Assembly: GCA_019192445.1 (NCBI GenBank)
Contig: JAHCMK010000003.1
Coordinates: 186,001-250,000, forward strand
From: Oceanococcus sp. HetDA_MAG_MS8
GTDB lineage: Bacteria; Pseudomonadota; Gammaproteobacteria; Nevskiales; Oceanococcaceae
DNA: 64,000 bases
Direction: 5' to 3'
A program made the position numbers and the translations under genes. Positions 23,741 through 32,279 of this stretch are shown one piece after another. Under the pieces are notes generated by a model. That model had not been told where the DNA came from. It saw only the letters and a program-made list of their open reading frames with translations, and did not search any database. Within the stretch, counting starts at the first letter, position 1. Each line of letters begins with the position of its first letter.

Positions 23741-24064
23741 ATGAGTCGTTTTCTGATGAAGATTATGGAGGGGTGGATTGGCCTTTGCGTGGGTTTTCTC
23801 AGCATGGCCATTGCACCCGTATCCGCTGAGGTGAACCCGCGTGATGCACGCTTCGAGGTGCTGGACAGGAATCATGATGGTGTGTTGACGGAGCTTGAGG
23901 CGGGCATAGAAGGGCAGCAAAAAATGCGTTTGCTCTGGCACAGCCAGGACCGCGACGATGATGGCCGCTTGGATGCCGTTGAGTACCGTGCCTTCGAAGA
24001 ACTCGCTGATGACTACACAACACCGCCACCCCCTGTGCTGTCCAGCACGCTGTTGAGGCCATAA
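23741..24064 (+). CDS. Secreted EF-hand calcium-binding protein
   Basis: A 107-residue protein with a signal peptide (IGLCVGFLSMAIAPVSA, cut before EVNPRD) and two EF-hand loops, DRNHDGVLTELE and DRDDDGRLDAVE. Each has Asp/Asn at positions 1, 3 and 5, Gly at 6 and Glu at 12, so both should bind Ca2+. It is probably periplasmic. Starts at 23741 and 23756 are both possible. The frame opens further upstream but that part is not family-like. It stands alone between a divergent permease gene and a marR operon. Confidence 0.78.
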   Translation: MSRFLMKIMEGWIGLCVGFLSMAIAPVSAEVNPRDARFEVLDRNHDGVLTELEAGIEGQQKMRLLWHSQDRDDDGRLDAVEYRAFEELADDYTTPPPPVLSSTLLRP

Positions 24065-24145
24065 ATCGACCCAGGGCAGGCATAGCCGAAGGCTTTATGG
24101 GCGGCCCGCTAGGGCTCGCTAAAATCCTGCAGCTTCGGTCAAATG

Positions 24146-24180
24146 GTTTACGCATAAACTAATATGGTTTATGCTTAAAC
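24146..24180. promoter_or_regulatory. Tandem palindromic operators of the marR operon
   Basis: Two 14-bp palindromes, GTTTA-CGCA-TAAAC (24146-24159) and GTTTA-TGCT-TAAAC (24167-24180), have centres 21 bp apart, two helical turns. They lie 22 bp upstream of the marR ATG. This is a typical layout for two regulator dimers on one face of the promoter, implying autorepression of the marR-hydrolase operon. Confidence 0.78.
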
Positions 24181-24202
24181 TTCATGAGCTTCGATCGCTG
24201 AG

Positions 24203-24682
24203 ATGAGCCTGAGATTGCAATCCTGGATGGCCGTGGTTGTGGCCTACCAGTCGTGTACGCGCAAATACAGCCAGATGTTGGAGGAGTTTGGGCTCACGGC
24301 CCCACAGTTCGACGTGCTGTTGGCGGTTGACGCACTGCAAGCCCAGGCAACGCCCAAGCATATTGCGCAGCGTCTGCTGGTGACCAAGGGCAACGTTACC
24401 GGTGTGTTAAGCCGTCTGGAGTCCGCGGGTCTGATAGAACGCCGGCCACACGCGCAGGATGGGCGGTCTATGGTGTGCTCGTTGAGCGCAACCGGTCAGC
24501 ACACTTTGGACCTGGCGCGCCGCGCGGCCGCAGCCTTCATCGAGCAACAGCTGGCGCCCTTTGACGATGAGGCGGTGAACCGAATTGGGCAGGACATGCG
24601 TCGCATGACACAGCATCTGCGCAACCTGGACCCAGTGGCGATTGCCCAGCAGGTCAGCAGTGCGGCGGAGCGTGGCGCATGA
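24203..24682 (+). CDS. MarR-family transcriptional regulator
   Basis: A 159-residue winged-helix regulator. LTAPQFDVLLAV, the recognition region PKHIAQRLLVTKGNVTGVLSRLESAGLI and the wing ERRPHAQDGRSMVCSLSATG follow the MarR order. It is the first gene of an operon: its stop overlaps the ATG of the first hydrolase gene by 4 bp. Two palindromes directly upstream are the probable binding sites. The inducer is unknown; small aromatic or phenolic compounds are common in the family. Confidence 0.92.
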   Translation: MSLRLQSWMAVVVAYQSCTRKYSQMLEEFGLTAPQFDVLLAVDALQAQATPKHIAQRLLVTKGNVTGVLSRLESAGLIERRPHAQDGRSMVCSLSATGQHTLDLARRAAAAFIEQQLAPFDDEAVNRIGQDMRRMTQHLRNLDPVAIAQQVSSAAERGA

Positions 24683-25479
24683 GCGGCGCTGCGCTGACCC
24701 GGCGCACGACTCCGCCACCGAGCCTCACCTGGTTGGAGCTACGCGCTCTGGGTGATCTGGCCCGTTTGCCGCGCACCTTGGCATCGACCTACTGGCGGCG
24801 TCCCCAGACCTTAGGGCAGGGGCGAACCGTGGTGGTGCTACCCGGCTTCGGTGCCGACGATCGTTCCATGTGGCCGCTACGCCACTATCTGCGCCGCTAT
24901 GGTTTTGATAGCCGCGGGTGGGGGCTGGGACGGAATCTCGCCGGTTTAGATCGACCCCATCGCCTCCAAGATGTGAGTTGGGGGCTGAGCTATGCCGGCC
25001 CTTACCGCGGCGAGGCTGGTGTGCCATGGCTCTGCGACCTCATGGTGCAAAGCGTTCGCGATCTGGTGGATGCCGAGGGGGCTCCGGTGTCGTTAGTGGG
25101 ATGGAGCCTGGGGGGCACCATTGCCCGCGAAGTCGCCAGGGATCTACCGGGGGTGGTGGATCAGGTGGTGACCTTGGGGTCTCCGGTCATTGGGGGGCCG
25201 AAATACACCCGCGCGGCCGCAACCCTCCAGCGCAGAGGCCTGAACTTGGATTGGATTGAAGCGCAGGTCGATCAACGCAACCGCAAGCCTCTGCCATGCC
25301 CAGTGTCGGCCATTGTCAGCCCCACCGATGGCGTGGTGGACCTGTCCGCAGCGGTGTGTCCCCAGCAGGCGAATACGCGTTATCACTATGTTGATGCCGC
25401 TCATCTAGGCCTGGGTCTGAACGCAGCTGTGCTCGACATTGTGGTGCGGGAGTTGGTGTCCAACGGAGAAGGCCCGTGA
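24679..25479 (+). CDS. Alpha/beta hydrolase (esterase/lipase-like)
   Basis: A 266-residue alpha/beta hydrolase. The oxyanion strand is VVVLPGFGADDRSM, the nucleophile elbow GWSLGG, an acid candidate is in SPTDGVVD and the His in DAAHLGLGLN. It has no signal peptide. It resembles lipase/acyltransferase-like cytosolic hydrolases, without a firm substrate. It overlaps marR (ATGA) and the next hydrolase gene (GTGA), so the three are translationally coupled and probably answer the same inducer. Confidence 0.85.
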   Translation: MSGAALTRRTTPPPSLTWLELRALGDLARLPRTLASTYWRRPQTLGQGRTVVVLPGFGADDRSMWPLRHYLRRYGFDSRGWGLGRNLAGLDRPHRLQDVSWGLSYAGPYRGEAGVPWLCDLMVQSVRDLVDAEGAPVSLVGWSLGGTIAREVARDLPGVVDQVVTLGSPVIGGPKYTRAAATLQRRGLNLDWIEAQVDQRNRKPLPCPVSAIVSPTDGVVDLSAAVCPQQANTRYHYVDAAHLGLGLNAAVLDIVVRELVSNGEGP

Positions 25480-26246
25480 GCCACCCCGAGTCCTCCCCCA
25501 TTGTGCTTGTTCCCGGTGCGTTGAGCGGAGGGTGGATTTGGAAGGACAACTTCGCCCACGCGTTTGCCCAGGCCGGCCATCCCGTTCTCAGCCCCAGTTT
25601 TCGCGGGCATGGAGCACCCTGGTGGCAACGTAATAGGGCGAGTTTTGAGGACTACCTGGATGATTGCCAGCAGGTATTCCAAGACGCCGCCCAGCTCGGG
25701 CCGGTACACGTTGTGGCCCATTCTCTGGGCGGGTTGCTCGCCCTGCATGCGGCGGCGCGGATCCCTGTTGCGGCCATGGTGTTGTTATCGCCGGCCTCCC
25801 CTTTGGGAATGCGGCGTAGTCTGCAGATGCTGGCGCGGCGCTCACCGCTCAGCGTGGTCAAATTCGCTGCGGCCGCAAGCGACGCCCGTCTCACGCGTTT
25901 CGCAAAGCCGCCCATGGGCATTTATTCGGATACCTGCTGCCCGCAGCGCAGCCTGGCTATTACCTCGCAGTTGCAGTCCGAATCTTTGCGCGTGCTCAGC
26001 CGTCTGCTAAAGCCGCCCAAACTCAGTGGCGATACGCTCAACCCCGACAGCATTCTTTTTGTGGGGGCGCAGGGTGACCACATCATTCCCGCGGCTGAGG
26101 TTACCCGGGCCGCGCAGGCCTTAGGGAGTCCTGTGCATATTTATCAGGGCCTGAGCCATACCTACCAGGCCGAAGTCGCGTGGCCGCAGGTCGCAGCGGA
26201 CGCCTTGAGCTGGTTCTATGAGCGCGCTAAGCCCCAGAGCTATTAA
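25476..26246 (+). CDS. Alpha/beta hydrolase
   Basis: A 256-residue alpha/beta hydrolase with oxyanion segment VLVPGALSGGWIW, nucleophile elbow AHSLGG, acid in GAQGDHIIP and catalytic His in GLSHTYQAE, so the triad is complete. It is cytoplasmic by sequence. The GTG start overlaps the preceding stop. Two consecutive, dissimilar hydrolases under one MarR regulator suggest sequential steps on one class of ester or lactone. The stop overlaps that of truD on the other strand within the palindrome TTAA. Confidence 0.86.
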   Translation: MSHPESSPIVLVPGALSGGWIWKDNFAHAFAQAGHPVLSPSFRGHGAPWWQRNRASFEDYLDDCQQVFQDAAQLGPVHVVAHSLGGLLALHAAARIPVAAMVLLSPASPLGMRRSLQMLARRSPLSVVKFAAAASDARLTRFAKPPMGIYSDTCCPQRSLAITSQLQSESLRVLSRLLKPPKLSGDTLNPDSILFVGAQGDHIIPAAEVTRAAQALGSPVHIYQGLSHTYQAEVAWPQVAADALSWFYERAKPQSY

Positions 26247-27286
26247 CGGGCTCGGGTATGGCTTGGCGAAGAAGGCGCATGCCAATCCACCAGCTCGCGC
26301 AGAATCGCGGTGGCGTAGCTACCCGCATCTAGAGCAAAGCGCAGTTGTAATGAATGCGCATCTGGCCATTCCCATTTCAGCTCCGTGGGTCGCAGCCGTA
26401 GGGGACGGCGGTCATGATCCAGCCGCTGCTTCTCCAGGCCCTCTTTGAGCGCAGGGTCTTGGCTGGCAGCAGTTTGTTCCAACTCGGCGGTTGGGCCTTG
26501 AGTTGGCAGAGTATCGCTGCCCCAGAGTGGGCCGGAAGGGTGAATATCCCAATCGTCGGCGCGTTTCTGCAGCGCCGCCAGATTGTCCTCGGCCACAAAC
26601 CAGGAGCGAGAGCCCGCCAGACTACAAACCTCGCCGGGCAGAACCTGATGCCAGTTGCCGGCCTCCACGCGTGCGGCCAAGACCATGTTGAAAATCTGCG
26701 AGCGGGCCGCGGAAATCAGCAGGCCCTGCTGCTTGCGCGGGGTGCGCCTGCCTGCAAAAAAATCCAGGGCTCGCTGGGTGTTCTTGCCCTCGCGGCCAAA
26801 GCGTTGCTCGCCAAAGTAATTGGGCACGCCCTGCTGGGCGATGGCCTGTAAGCAGGTCTCGGCGGCTGCGGCGTCGCCTTGCACCTCGCGCAGGGTAATC
26901 ACAAAGGCGTTGCCGGCCAGCGCGCCTCGGCGCAGCTTGCGCAGGTTGCGGCTCACATCCAGCACCTCGACGCCCTCCTCGGGGAACTGGCTCCAATCTG
27001 GCCCCTCGGCTCCGGGAATTTGTACGGAGAAGGTTTGAGTGGTGACCGCGTGACGGTCCTTCATGCCCGCATAGCTCACCGCATTGCGGGGCACACCGGC
27101 AAACTCGGCCAGCCGACCGGCCAGCCAATCGGAATTGATGCCGCGCTTGCGCAGGCGCACAAACACATGCTCACCCTCGCCATTGGGCGCAAAGCCCAGA
27201 TCTTCCACCACCACAAAATCCTCCGGGCTGGCACGCAGCAGGCCGGTGAGAGCAGGGCCGCCGTGGGCAAAAGGCAGTTCAATCAT
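26243..27286 (-). CDS. truD: tRNA pseudouridine(13) synthase TruD
   Basis: A 347-residue TruD, which makes pseudouridine 13 in tRNA-Glu in gammaproteobacteria. The catalytic Asp is in YAGMKDRHAVTTQTF; NYFGEQRFGR is the second family motif. The middle insertion domain is present and the length matches E. coli TruD. In many relatives truD sits in surE-ispF-truD clusters; here it stands alone, convergent with the hydrolase operon and divergent from fxsA. Start ATG 27286. Confidence 0.95.
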   Translation of the reverse strand: MIELPFAHGGPALTGLLRASPEDFVVVEDLGFAPNGEGEHVFVRLRKRGINSDWLAGRLAEFAGVPRNAVSYAGMKDRHAVTTQTFSVQIPGAEGPDWSQFPEEGVEVLDVSRNLRKLRRGALAGNAFVITLREVQGDAAAAETCLQAIAQQGVPNYFGEQRFGREGKNTQRALDFFAGRRTPRKQQGLLISAARSQIFNMVLAARVEAGNWHQVLPGEVCSLAGSRSWFVAEDNLAALQKRADDWDIHPSGPLWGSDTLPTQGPTAELEQTAASQDPALKEGLEKQRLDHDRRPLRLRPTELKWEWPDAHSLQLRFALDAGSYATAILRELVDWHAPSSPSHTRAR

Positions 27287-27354
27287 TTTGTGATGCAGGG
27301 GCGAAGTCAGGCAGGATTCTGAACCAGATCACTGTTTGCTGCCCGGAGCCCCCC

Positions 27355-27846
27355 TTGCGTTTCTTGCTGTTTCTTGCCTGGTTATTTGCCGAATTCTGGA
27401 GTATTCATCTGGCAAGCCAATATATAGGCGGCCTGGCCGTCTTCGGCCTGCTCATTCTGGTGGCCATCATTGGTAGTCGCCTGATGCAAAGCCAAGGCTT
27501 TCGCACCGTGGCCAACATCCAACAGGCCATGCAGAACAACCAGCTCCCAGCGGCCGCCATGCTCGATGCCCTGATTGTGTTCATTGCCGGGCTGCTGCTG
27601 GTGCTCCCCGGCTTTTTCTCCGATGCCATCGCCCTGGTGCTGATCTTCAGCGGCATCCGCCGCCGCCTAGCCCGCCGCGTAGAAGCCTTCATGGCCAAGC
27701 AATACCCCGACTATGAGGTAGTGGTGATTGAGGGTGATTACATCAGCGTGGTGGAACAAGCCCCACCCAGCAATGACGACGTGATTGAGTACCACCCCCC
27801 TGAGGGCGGGCCGGAAAAATCTGGAAATGGCAAGAGCCCGCGCTGA
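27355..27846 (+). CDS. fxsA: FxsA family membrane protein
   Basis: A 163-residue inner-membrane protein. An N-terminal helix pair (MRFLLFLAWLFAEFWSI, GGLAVFGLLILVAIIGSRLM) is followed by QGFRTV and a third helix (ALIVFIAGLLLVLPGFFSDAIALVLI) typical of FxsA; overexpressed E. coli FxsA relieves F-factor exclusion of phage T7. The C-terminal tail is cytoplasmic and Pro/acid-rich. The start is a TTG at 27355, chosen because it gives the family N-terminus; no strong ribosome-binding site is seen. Confidence 0.88.
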   Translation: MRFLLFLAWLFAEFWSIHLASQYIGGLAVFGLLILVAIIGSRLMQSQGFRTVANIQQAMQNNQLPAAAMLDALIVFIAGLLLVLPGFFSDAIALVLIFSGIRRRLARRVEAFMAKQYPDYEVVVIEGDYISVVEQAPPSNDDVIEYHPPEGGPEKSGNGKSPR

Positions 27847-28310
27847 GTGCCAGTGGGTCGGAAGCTCCCACAGGCTTCGATTTCGCCTTTTCCCATCTTT
27901 AGGGGGTGCTTGCAGCCGTGAAGCCGGATAAATTGCTTTACCCAGAGCACATAGATTTGCTCGCTGCGATACGAATAATGCTGTAGCCAATCTGAGCACG
28001 GAGCTGATCAAGCAGTTTGGGCTGTGTATTGGACATGGCCGCCTATGGGAGGGGAGCTTGACCATCTATCAACGACGAAGCCACCGCAGGACAGACACTG
28101 CTAGCCCGCCAACCGGGACTAGACGGACTCTGCCCGCTTGCTATACCGATAATCGCCGTCTAAACCCATCGGCTTGGCCGTGTATGCGCACCGCAAGCAC
28201 GGTCACTAAGGCCTTTGCCATGGTGCTTCAGGTGCATAGGCGGTCGGGGCGTGGGTATTTAGGCGGCCATAGTCCGTCCAATAGTTCTTAGGCAACATTG
28301 GGTTGGGTCA
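27847..28310. other. Spacer before the HNH-like/Trypco2 island
   Basis: About 460 bp without a supported gene or clear repeat. It separates core-like fxsA from a less GC-rich gene pair and is the left edge of a probable insertion. No attachment site or tRNA was found. Confidence 0.4.
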
Positions 28311-29054
28311 GTGCCAAAACAATGCTGGGCAAAATCTCGAGGTGATTGTGGTAGAGGAATGTCACGTGAACATTTCATATCGCAAGGTGCATTTGATGAG
28401 CAATACATTTCAGTGCAGGGTTTTGAGTGGTGTGCTGATGAGCCGACGAAAGTAAGTTTGGCCAGCAATGCCTCCAAGATTCTGTGCGGAGTGCATAACA
28501 ACGGCCTGTCTCCGGTGGATGATGAAGGGATATACGCGCTCCGCTACTTTCAATCCCTCGGGCATTTTGAAGTTAAGGACGGCCTCAATGATCGTCCAAT
28601 ATCTGGCTTTTTGTTTGAGCGTTGGCTACTGAAAGTAGCAATAAATGTAAGCTTCGGAGGGAATCAGGAGATTGGAGTAGGGATGTCCGAGTCAGAGCCA
28701 GGATGGCCGTCGCCTTATCTACTAGCCGTTGTTTTTGGAGATATGCCGTTTTCGCATCACATGGGCGCGTACTTGTTGTGCTCACGGGGCGCTAGAATGG
28801 TGAACCCAGGTGCAATAGCGATAGCGCCCATTCAAAAGGACGGAAAAATTGCAGGCTTCTACTTTCATCTCCGAGGAATAGATATATTTCTTTCCCTGTA
28901 TCCCGGATGCGCGGTGCCGAGTTTGGGGCAGCTAGGCGAATTCACCTTTGAGAAGCACGTTTTGGAGGCAGCAACGGTATACAGACCGAGACAAATAGTC
29001 ATAGCTTCAGATCAAAACAAGTCCGCTGAAATCAATTTCACGTGGGGTGCGTGA
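28311..29054 (+). CDS. HNH-like zinc-binding protein of unknown function
   Basis: A 247-residue protein. The N-terminal third has a Cys/His pattern like zinc-ribbon HNH proteins: cysteines in KQCWAKSRGDCG, then MSREHFIS (the Arg-Glu-His of many HNH folds), then ILCGVHNNGLSPVD. The rest has no recognised domain and alternates strands and helices. Codon use is visibly richer in A/T (AAA, ATA, TTT) than in neighbouring genes, suggesting transfer. The start may be GTG 28311 or ATG 28359; the first keeps the Cys pair. Its stop overlaps the first of two 14-bp direct repeats. Nuclease activity is a possibility, not shown. Confidence 0.65.
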   Translation: MPKQCWAKSRGDCGRGMSREHFISQGAFDEQYISVQGFEWCADEPTKVSLASNASKILCGVHNNGLSPVDDEGIYALRYFQSLGHFEVKDGLNDRPISGFLFERWLLKVAINVSFGGNQEIGVGMSESEPGWPSPYLLAVVFGDMPFSHHMGAYLLCSRGARMVNPGAIAIAPIQKDGKIAGFYFHLRGIDIFLSLYPGCAVPSLGQLGEFTFEKHVLEAATVYRPRQIVIASDQNKSAEINFTWGA

Positions 29055-29084
29055 AAAATGGGGACGTCTTAAAAATGGGGACGT
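29054..29084 (+). repeat. Direct repeat of AAAAATGGGGACGT
   Basis: Two perfect 14-bp copies at 29054-29067 and 29071-29084, separated by CTT; the second is followed by ACCCC. This resembles sequence often seen beside REP-associated tyrosine transposase genes (recalled, not searched). No such transposase is in the window. Confidence 0.7.
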
Positions 29085-29125
29085 ACCCCGTTTCGCGTTA
29101 TGTGTCGCAGAATGGAGGGAGTACC

Positions 29126-29659
29126 TTGAAAGGGAAAATCAGCCTTAAGGAGTTTATTCTTGGCGTAAAAAATGAGCTTGTTGAGGCTTCGGAGTCTTCG
29201 GCAGACAGGCCATTTTTTGAACTGATGGAGGTCAGGCTCGATGCAGCATTTCATCTAGAGGCAAAGGCGGGAGCGAAGTTCAAATTTCTTGTTGAGGCAG
29301 GTGGTGAAACCAACGCGAAGCAGCAGCATGCTGTGACATTGGTGTTTAAACCGCTTCCCGTAGCGGCATCTTCGGCGCAATTTGGCGGCGGTGGAGGCAG
29401 TGGAGCAGCGCTTCCACCCGGGTTTACCACACCCGTAGCTACTGTGAACATACCTGGATACTTCCCAAACCCCAACGACCCACCTCACCCCGGTGGATTG
29501 CCTGGCCAGCCTACTGGCCCAGTGTTTCAGGGAATCGAAGATCTTCAAAACACAATTGAACAGCTCCGAAGGCAAGTTGAGGAGCTTGATTTTTCAGGTC
29601 AGTTGGTGCCATGGACTGTCAAGCCGGAAAGTGGGAGTGACCCTGAGGCGAGCGCCTAA
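29126..29659 (+). CDS. Trypco2-domain protein
   Basis: A 177-residue protein. The N-terminal half (ISLKEFILGVKNELVEA, then FFELMEVRLDAAF, FKFLVEAGG and HAVTLVFKPL) matches the trypsin-co-occurring domain 2 pattern: one helix, then an antiparallel sheet. A Gly/Pro-rich linker follows, then a short coiled coil (IEDLQNTIEQLRRQVEEL). Trypco domains occur with trypsin-like proteases in predicted bacterial conflict systems; no protease gene lies beside this one. The TTG at 29126 with GGAGGGAG just upstream is chosen over the frame opening at 29042. It probably works with the upstream HNH-like gene (72 bp away). Confidence 0.72.
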   Translation: MKGKISLKEFILGVKNELVEASESSADRPFFELMEVRLDAAFHLEAKAGAKFKFLVEAGGETNAKQQHAVTLVFKPLPVAASSAQFGGGGGSGAALPPGFTTPVATVNIPGYFPNPNDPPHPGGLPGQPTGPVFQGIEDLQNTIEQLRRQVEELDFSGQLVPWTVKPESGSDPEASA

Positions 29660-29785
29660 CAGATCGTATATGGACTCCCCCAGCAGGGCCTTGAGCCAGT
29701 AAAAAATGGGCTGTACTCCTATTCACGTGCCTGCAACTGCATCAGACCGACGGTTGAACTTAACCTGTCGAAAAATCACTGAGGA

Positions 29786-30430
29786 ATGGCAAACATGGAG
29801 ATGGCTAGCGTACTCGAAGCTGTCTGCGAGCGTTTAAAGCGCGAGTACGCAGCGCACACGGTCCTTCTCTATGGGTCGATGGCGGACGGTTCGGCCAATG
29901 CCGATAGCGACTTAGATATCGCAGCCTTCGCGCCAGTGGACTCGATAACTCGTATTGCAGAGCTCCATCAAGGCGTATTCGTCGATGCCTTTGTGTACCC
30001 CGAGAGTGTGTTGGCCAGCCCCGATGACGAGCATCTGCGCTTTCGTGGTGCCAAGGTGCTGGTGCAGATAGCAGACTCGGCCGAGGCGTTTCTTCAGCGT
30101 CTGGATGCCCGATACGCAGCGGGCCCCACACCATTGCCCCCTGACGAAATCACCGCAAGAAGAGTTTGGGCCAAGAAAATGCTCGCGCGGGCCCAACGCG
30201 GAGATGTGGAGGGCAACTACCGGCGCGCGTGGTTGCTCACCGCCTTGCTCGAAGACTATTTCCACCTACGTGGGCTGTGGTTTGAGGGCCCCAAGAAAGC
30301 CTTTGCGTGGCTGCATGAGAATGACGCCGCCACGCTACGATCTTTTGATGCGGCCCTGAAGCCTGATGCCCCACTCTCCGCAATCGATGTCGTCGTCGCG
30401 TGTGTGGTGGGTGATAGCAGCAGGACATGA
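29786..30430 (+). CDS. MNT-type nucleotidyltransferase-domain protein
   Basis: A 214-residue protein with the nucleotidyltransferase signature GSMADGSANADSDLDI (about residues 31-46); the two Asp in SDLDI and a further Asp in VFVDAFV would bind Mg2+. The C-terminal helical part (ARRVWAKKMLARAQRGDVEGNYRRAWLL) could be a substrate-binding or HEPN-like domain. Such proteins either modify small molecules (aminoglycosides) or act as antitoxins that AMPylate a HEPN toxin; no separate HEPN gene is adjacent. Starts at 29786, 29795 and 29801 are in frame. Confidence 0.78.
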   Translation: MANMEMASVLEAVCERLKREYAAHTVLLYGSMADGSANADSDLDIAAFAPVDSITRIAELHQGVFVDAFVYPESVLASPDDEHLRFRGAKVLVQIADSAEAFLQRLDARYAAGPTPLPPDEITARRVWAKKMLARAQRGDVEGNYRRAWLLTALLEDYFHLRGLWFEGPKKAFAWLHENDAATLRSFDAALKPDAPLSAIDVVVACVVGDSSRT

Positions 30431-30538
30431 CAAAGAACTAGGCTTGGAGGTGTTGGTCGTCGACGGCCCGCGCGACACGGTGAGGGCCGGCTTGGTTTTG
30501 GTTGAGAGGGGGTGTTCTTTTATGCGAGTCGTCACTTA

Positions 30539-30940
30539 ATGAGCCATGAAAAAATCTTGAGAGCAGGGCTGTGGTGCGCAGCCTTGTTCAATGTGCTTGG
30601 CGCACTGCTATTTGCATTTCCAGGTTCGTCGGCTGGGCAAGGCCTCGGTCTGCCAGCTGAAGTTCCCATGATCTACCGGACCTTCACTGGGCTTTTCGTC
30701 TTGCTGTTCGCTGGTGCCTACGCTTGGTTAGCTGCCAACCGGCCCGTGGTAAAGCCCTTTGTTGTGTTTGCAGCGATAGGGAAGGCTGCCGCTTTCGTGG
30801 CGATTGCTTCGTTGTGGGCGTTTGGATACGTTTCAGGTTTGGTGGTGTTCATTGGGTCCGGCGACGCGGTGTTGGCAGCCATCTTCGTTTGGTGTCTCTG
30901 GGGCATGAGATTGCCAAATGGACCTGAAGACCTGGAGTAG
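30539..30940 (+). CDS. Four-helix membrane protein of unknown function
   Basis: A 133-residue protein with four predicted membrane helices (LWCAALFNVLGALLFAF, YRTFTGLFVLLFAGAYAWLA, PFVVFAAIGKAAAFVAIASLW, GLVVFIGSGDAVLAAIFVWCLW). Family recognition is lacking; the layout resembles small DoxX- or DUF4345-like proteins. The ATG at 30539 is chosen as nearest to the first helix. It is monocistronic by spacing. Confidence 0.68.
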   Translation: MSHEKILRAGLWCAALFNVLGALLFAFPGSSAGQGLGLPAEVPMIYRTFTGLFVLLFAGAYAWLAANRPVVKPFVVFAAIGKAAAFVAIASLWAFGYVSGLVVFIGSGDAVLAAIFVWCLWGMRLPNGPEDLE

Positions 30941-31024
30941 TACCCATCGGGGTGCGCACAGCATCACAGGTCTCACATCCCTGAACGGCTCCGACTTTGT
31001 AGCCTTAGAACAATAGGTGTCTCC

Positions 31025-32137
31025 ATGACATTCCATCACTTGCAAGGGCATTGGGGCCGCGGCGTGGTCATCGCCATGGCGTTACTGGCCACATTGCACC
31101 TGAGTGCTTGTGCGACGCACTTGGCGCCTTTGTCAGATGCTGAACAACAGGCACTGATGTCGGTGGGTGCAGATGCCAAACGGATTCAGGCCCTACTGGA
31201 TGCTCCGGCAAACGAGAAGATTGATGCAATGCTGGTCTTCAAAGATGGCCACATGGTGCTTGAGCGTTACGGCAACGGGTACGACCGCGACAAGCTCCAT
31301 GACATCCGTTCATCCACCAAGGCCATCACCGGTCTCCTCGTGGGTATCGCCATCGATCAGGGCTTGATCCAGAGTGTGAATGAGTCGATTCTGAGCTACT
31401 TCCCCGAGCGACAGGCCACCCACCCTGAGTTTGCGCCCATCCGCATCGTCGACCTGCTGACGATGCGCTCGGGCCTTAATGCAAATGACTGGGACGCGAA
31501 GTCGCCAGGGAATGAGGAGCGAATGTATAAAACGGACTCGTGGATCGACTTCTTTTTTGACCTTGAACCAGTGCATGCACCCGGCGAACGCTTCAGCTAC
31601 TCCACAGCGGGGGTGGTGCTGCTCGGGGAGCTTCTTGCGCGGGCTACGGGCATGCCCTATGCCGAGTTCGCCCATCGCTACTTGTTTGAACCTTTAGGGA
31701 TCCTCGATTACTCCTTTGCAGCCACGCCTGCTGCCGAGGCTGATGCCGGCGGACATCTCAAGATTCGCCCGGTGGATTTTGCCAAGCTCGGGTTATTAAT
31801 GATGAACGGCGGTGTATGGGGTGATCAGAGAATCGTGTCTGAAGAGTGGGTGGCTGAGTCGATTACGCCCCGAGTTCGGATTCCGCAGGCACCGCAAACC
31901 GGGCCGTATATGGGCTATCTGTGGTGGCAGGAGCCGGTCGATAGTGGCCTCGTCCGGTCGTTTCAGTCGCGTGGAAACGGCGGCCAGTATCTGATCGCCG
32001 TCCCGCATGCTGGTCTTCTGGGAGTGTTCACAGGCTCTGCGTACAACAGCCCCAAGCAATATCAGCCATTCCTGTTGATGAAGGATTACCTCATCCCAGC
32101 CTTCACCACGGAGCAGCCCACCAATTCAGTAGATTAA
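31025..32137 (+). CDS. Serine hydrolase of the beta-lactamase/class C-like family, lipoprotein
   Basis: A 370-residue exported serine hydrolase with lipoprotein signal (cysteine 29, LHLSACATH). The SxxK motif is in RSSTKAITG, the tyrosine motif YST is in GERFSYSTAG (Y-x-N in true class C enzymes), and the third box reads SRGNGGQY. This is the esterase/peptidase-like branch rather than a resistance beta-lactamase. TMRSGLNANDW is a common family stretch. ATG 31025. It probably acts at the inner face of the outer membrane; the substrate is unknown. Confidence 0.86.
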   Translation: MTFHHLQGHWGRGVVIAMALLATLHLSACATHLAPLSDAEQQALMSVGADAKRIQALLDAPANEKIDAMLVFKDGHMVLERYGNGYDRDKLHDIRSSTKAITGLLVGIAIDQGLIQSVNESILSYFPERQATHPEFAPIRIVDLLTMRSGLNANDWDAKSPGNEERMYKTDSWIDFFFDLEPVHAPGERFSYSTAGVVLLGELLARATGMPYAEFAHRYLFEPLGILDYSFAATPAAEADAGGHLKIRPVDFAKLGLLMMNGGVWGDQRIVSEEWVAESITPRVRIPQAPQTGPYMGYLWWQEPVDSGLVRSFQSRGNGGQYLIAVPHAGLLGVFTGSAYNSPKQYQPFLLMKDYLIPAFTTEQPTNSVD

Positions 32138-32279
32138 GTCTTAGCCGTCCCGAGATTGTCGCTTGTGGAGTGCCCGCTCAGGGAGTCCTAGCTGTTGCCA
32201 AGCAAGGTATACGCATCCCAATCATGCGATTATGGCCTGTGGGTTGAGACACAGAAATTGTTGAGGGGTAGCGAGCGCA

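Noticed and set aside
31025-32137. Antibiotic-resistance beta-lactamase
   Set aside because: The SxxK is present but YST and RGNGG boxes are those of esterase/peptidase-like members, so a resistance role is not supported.
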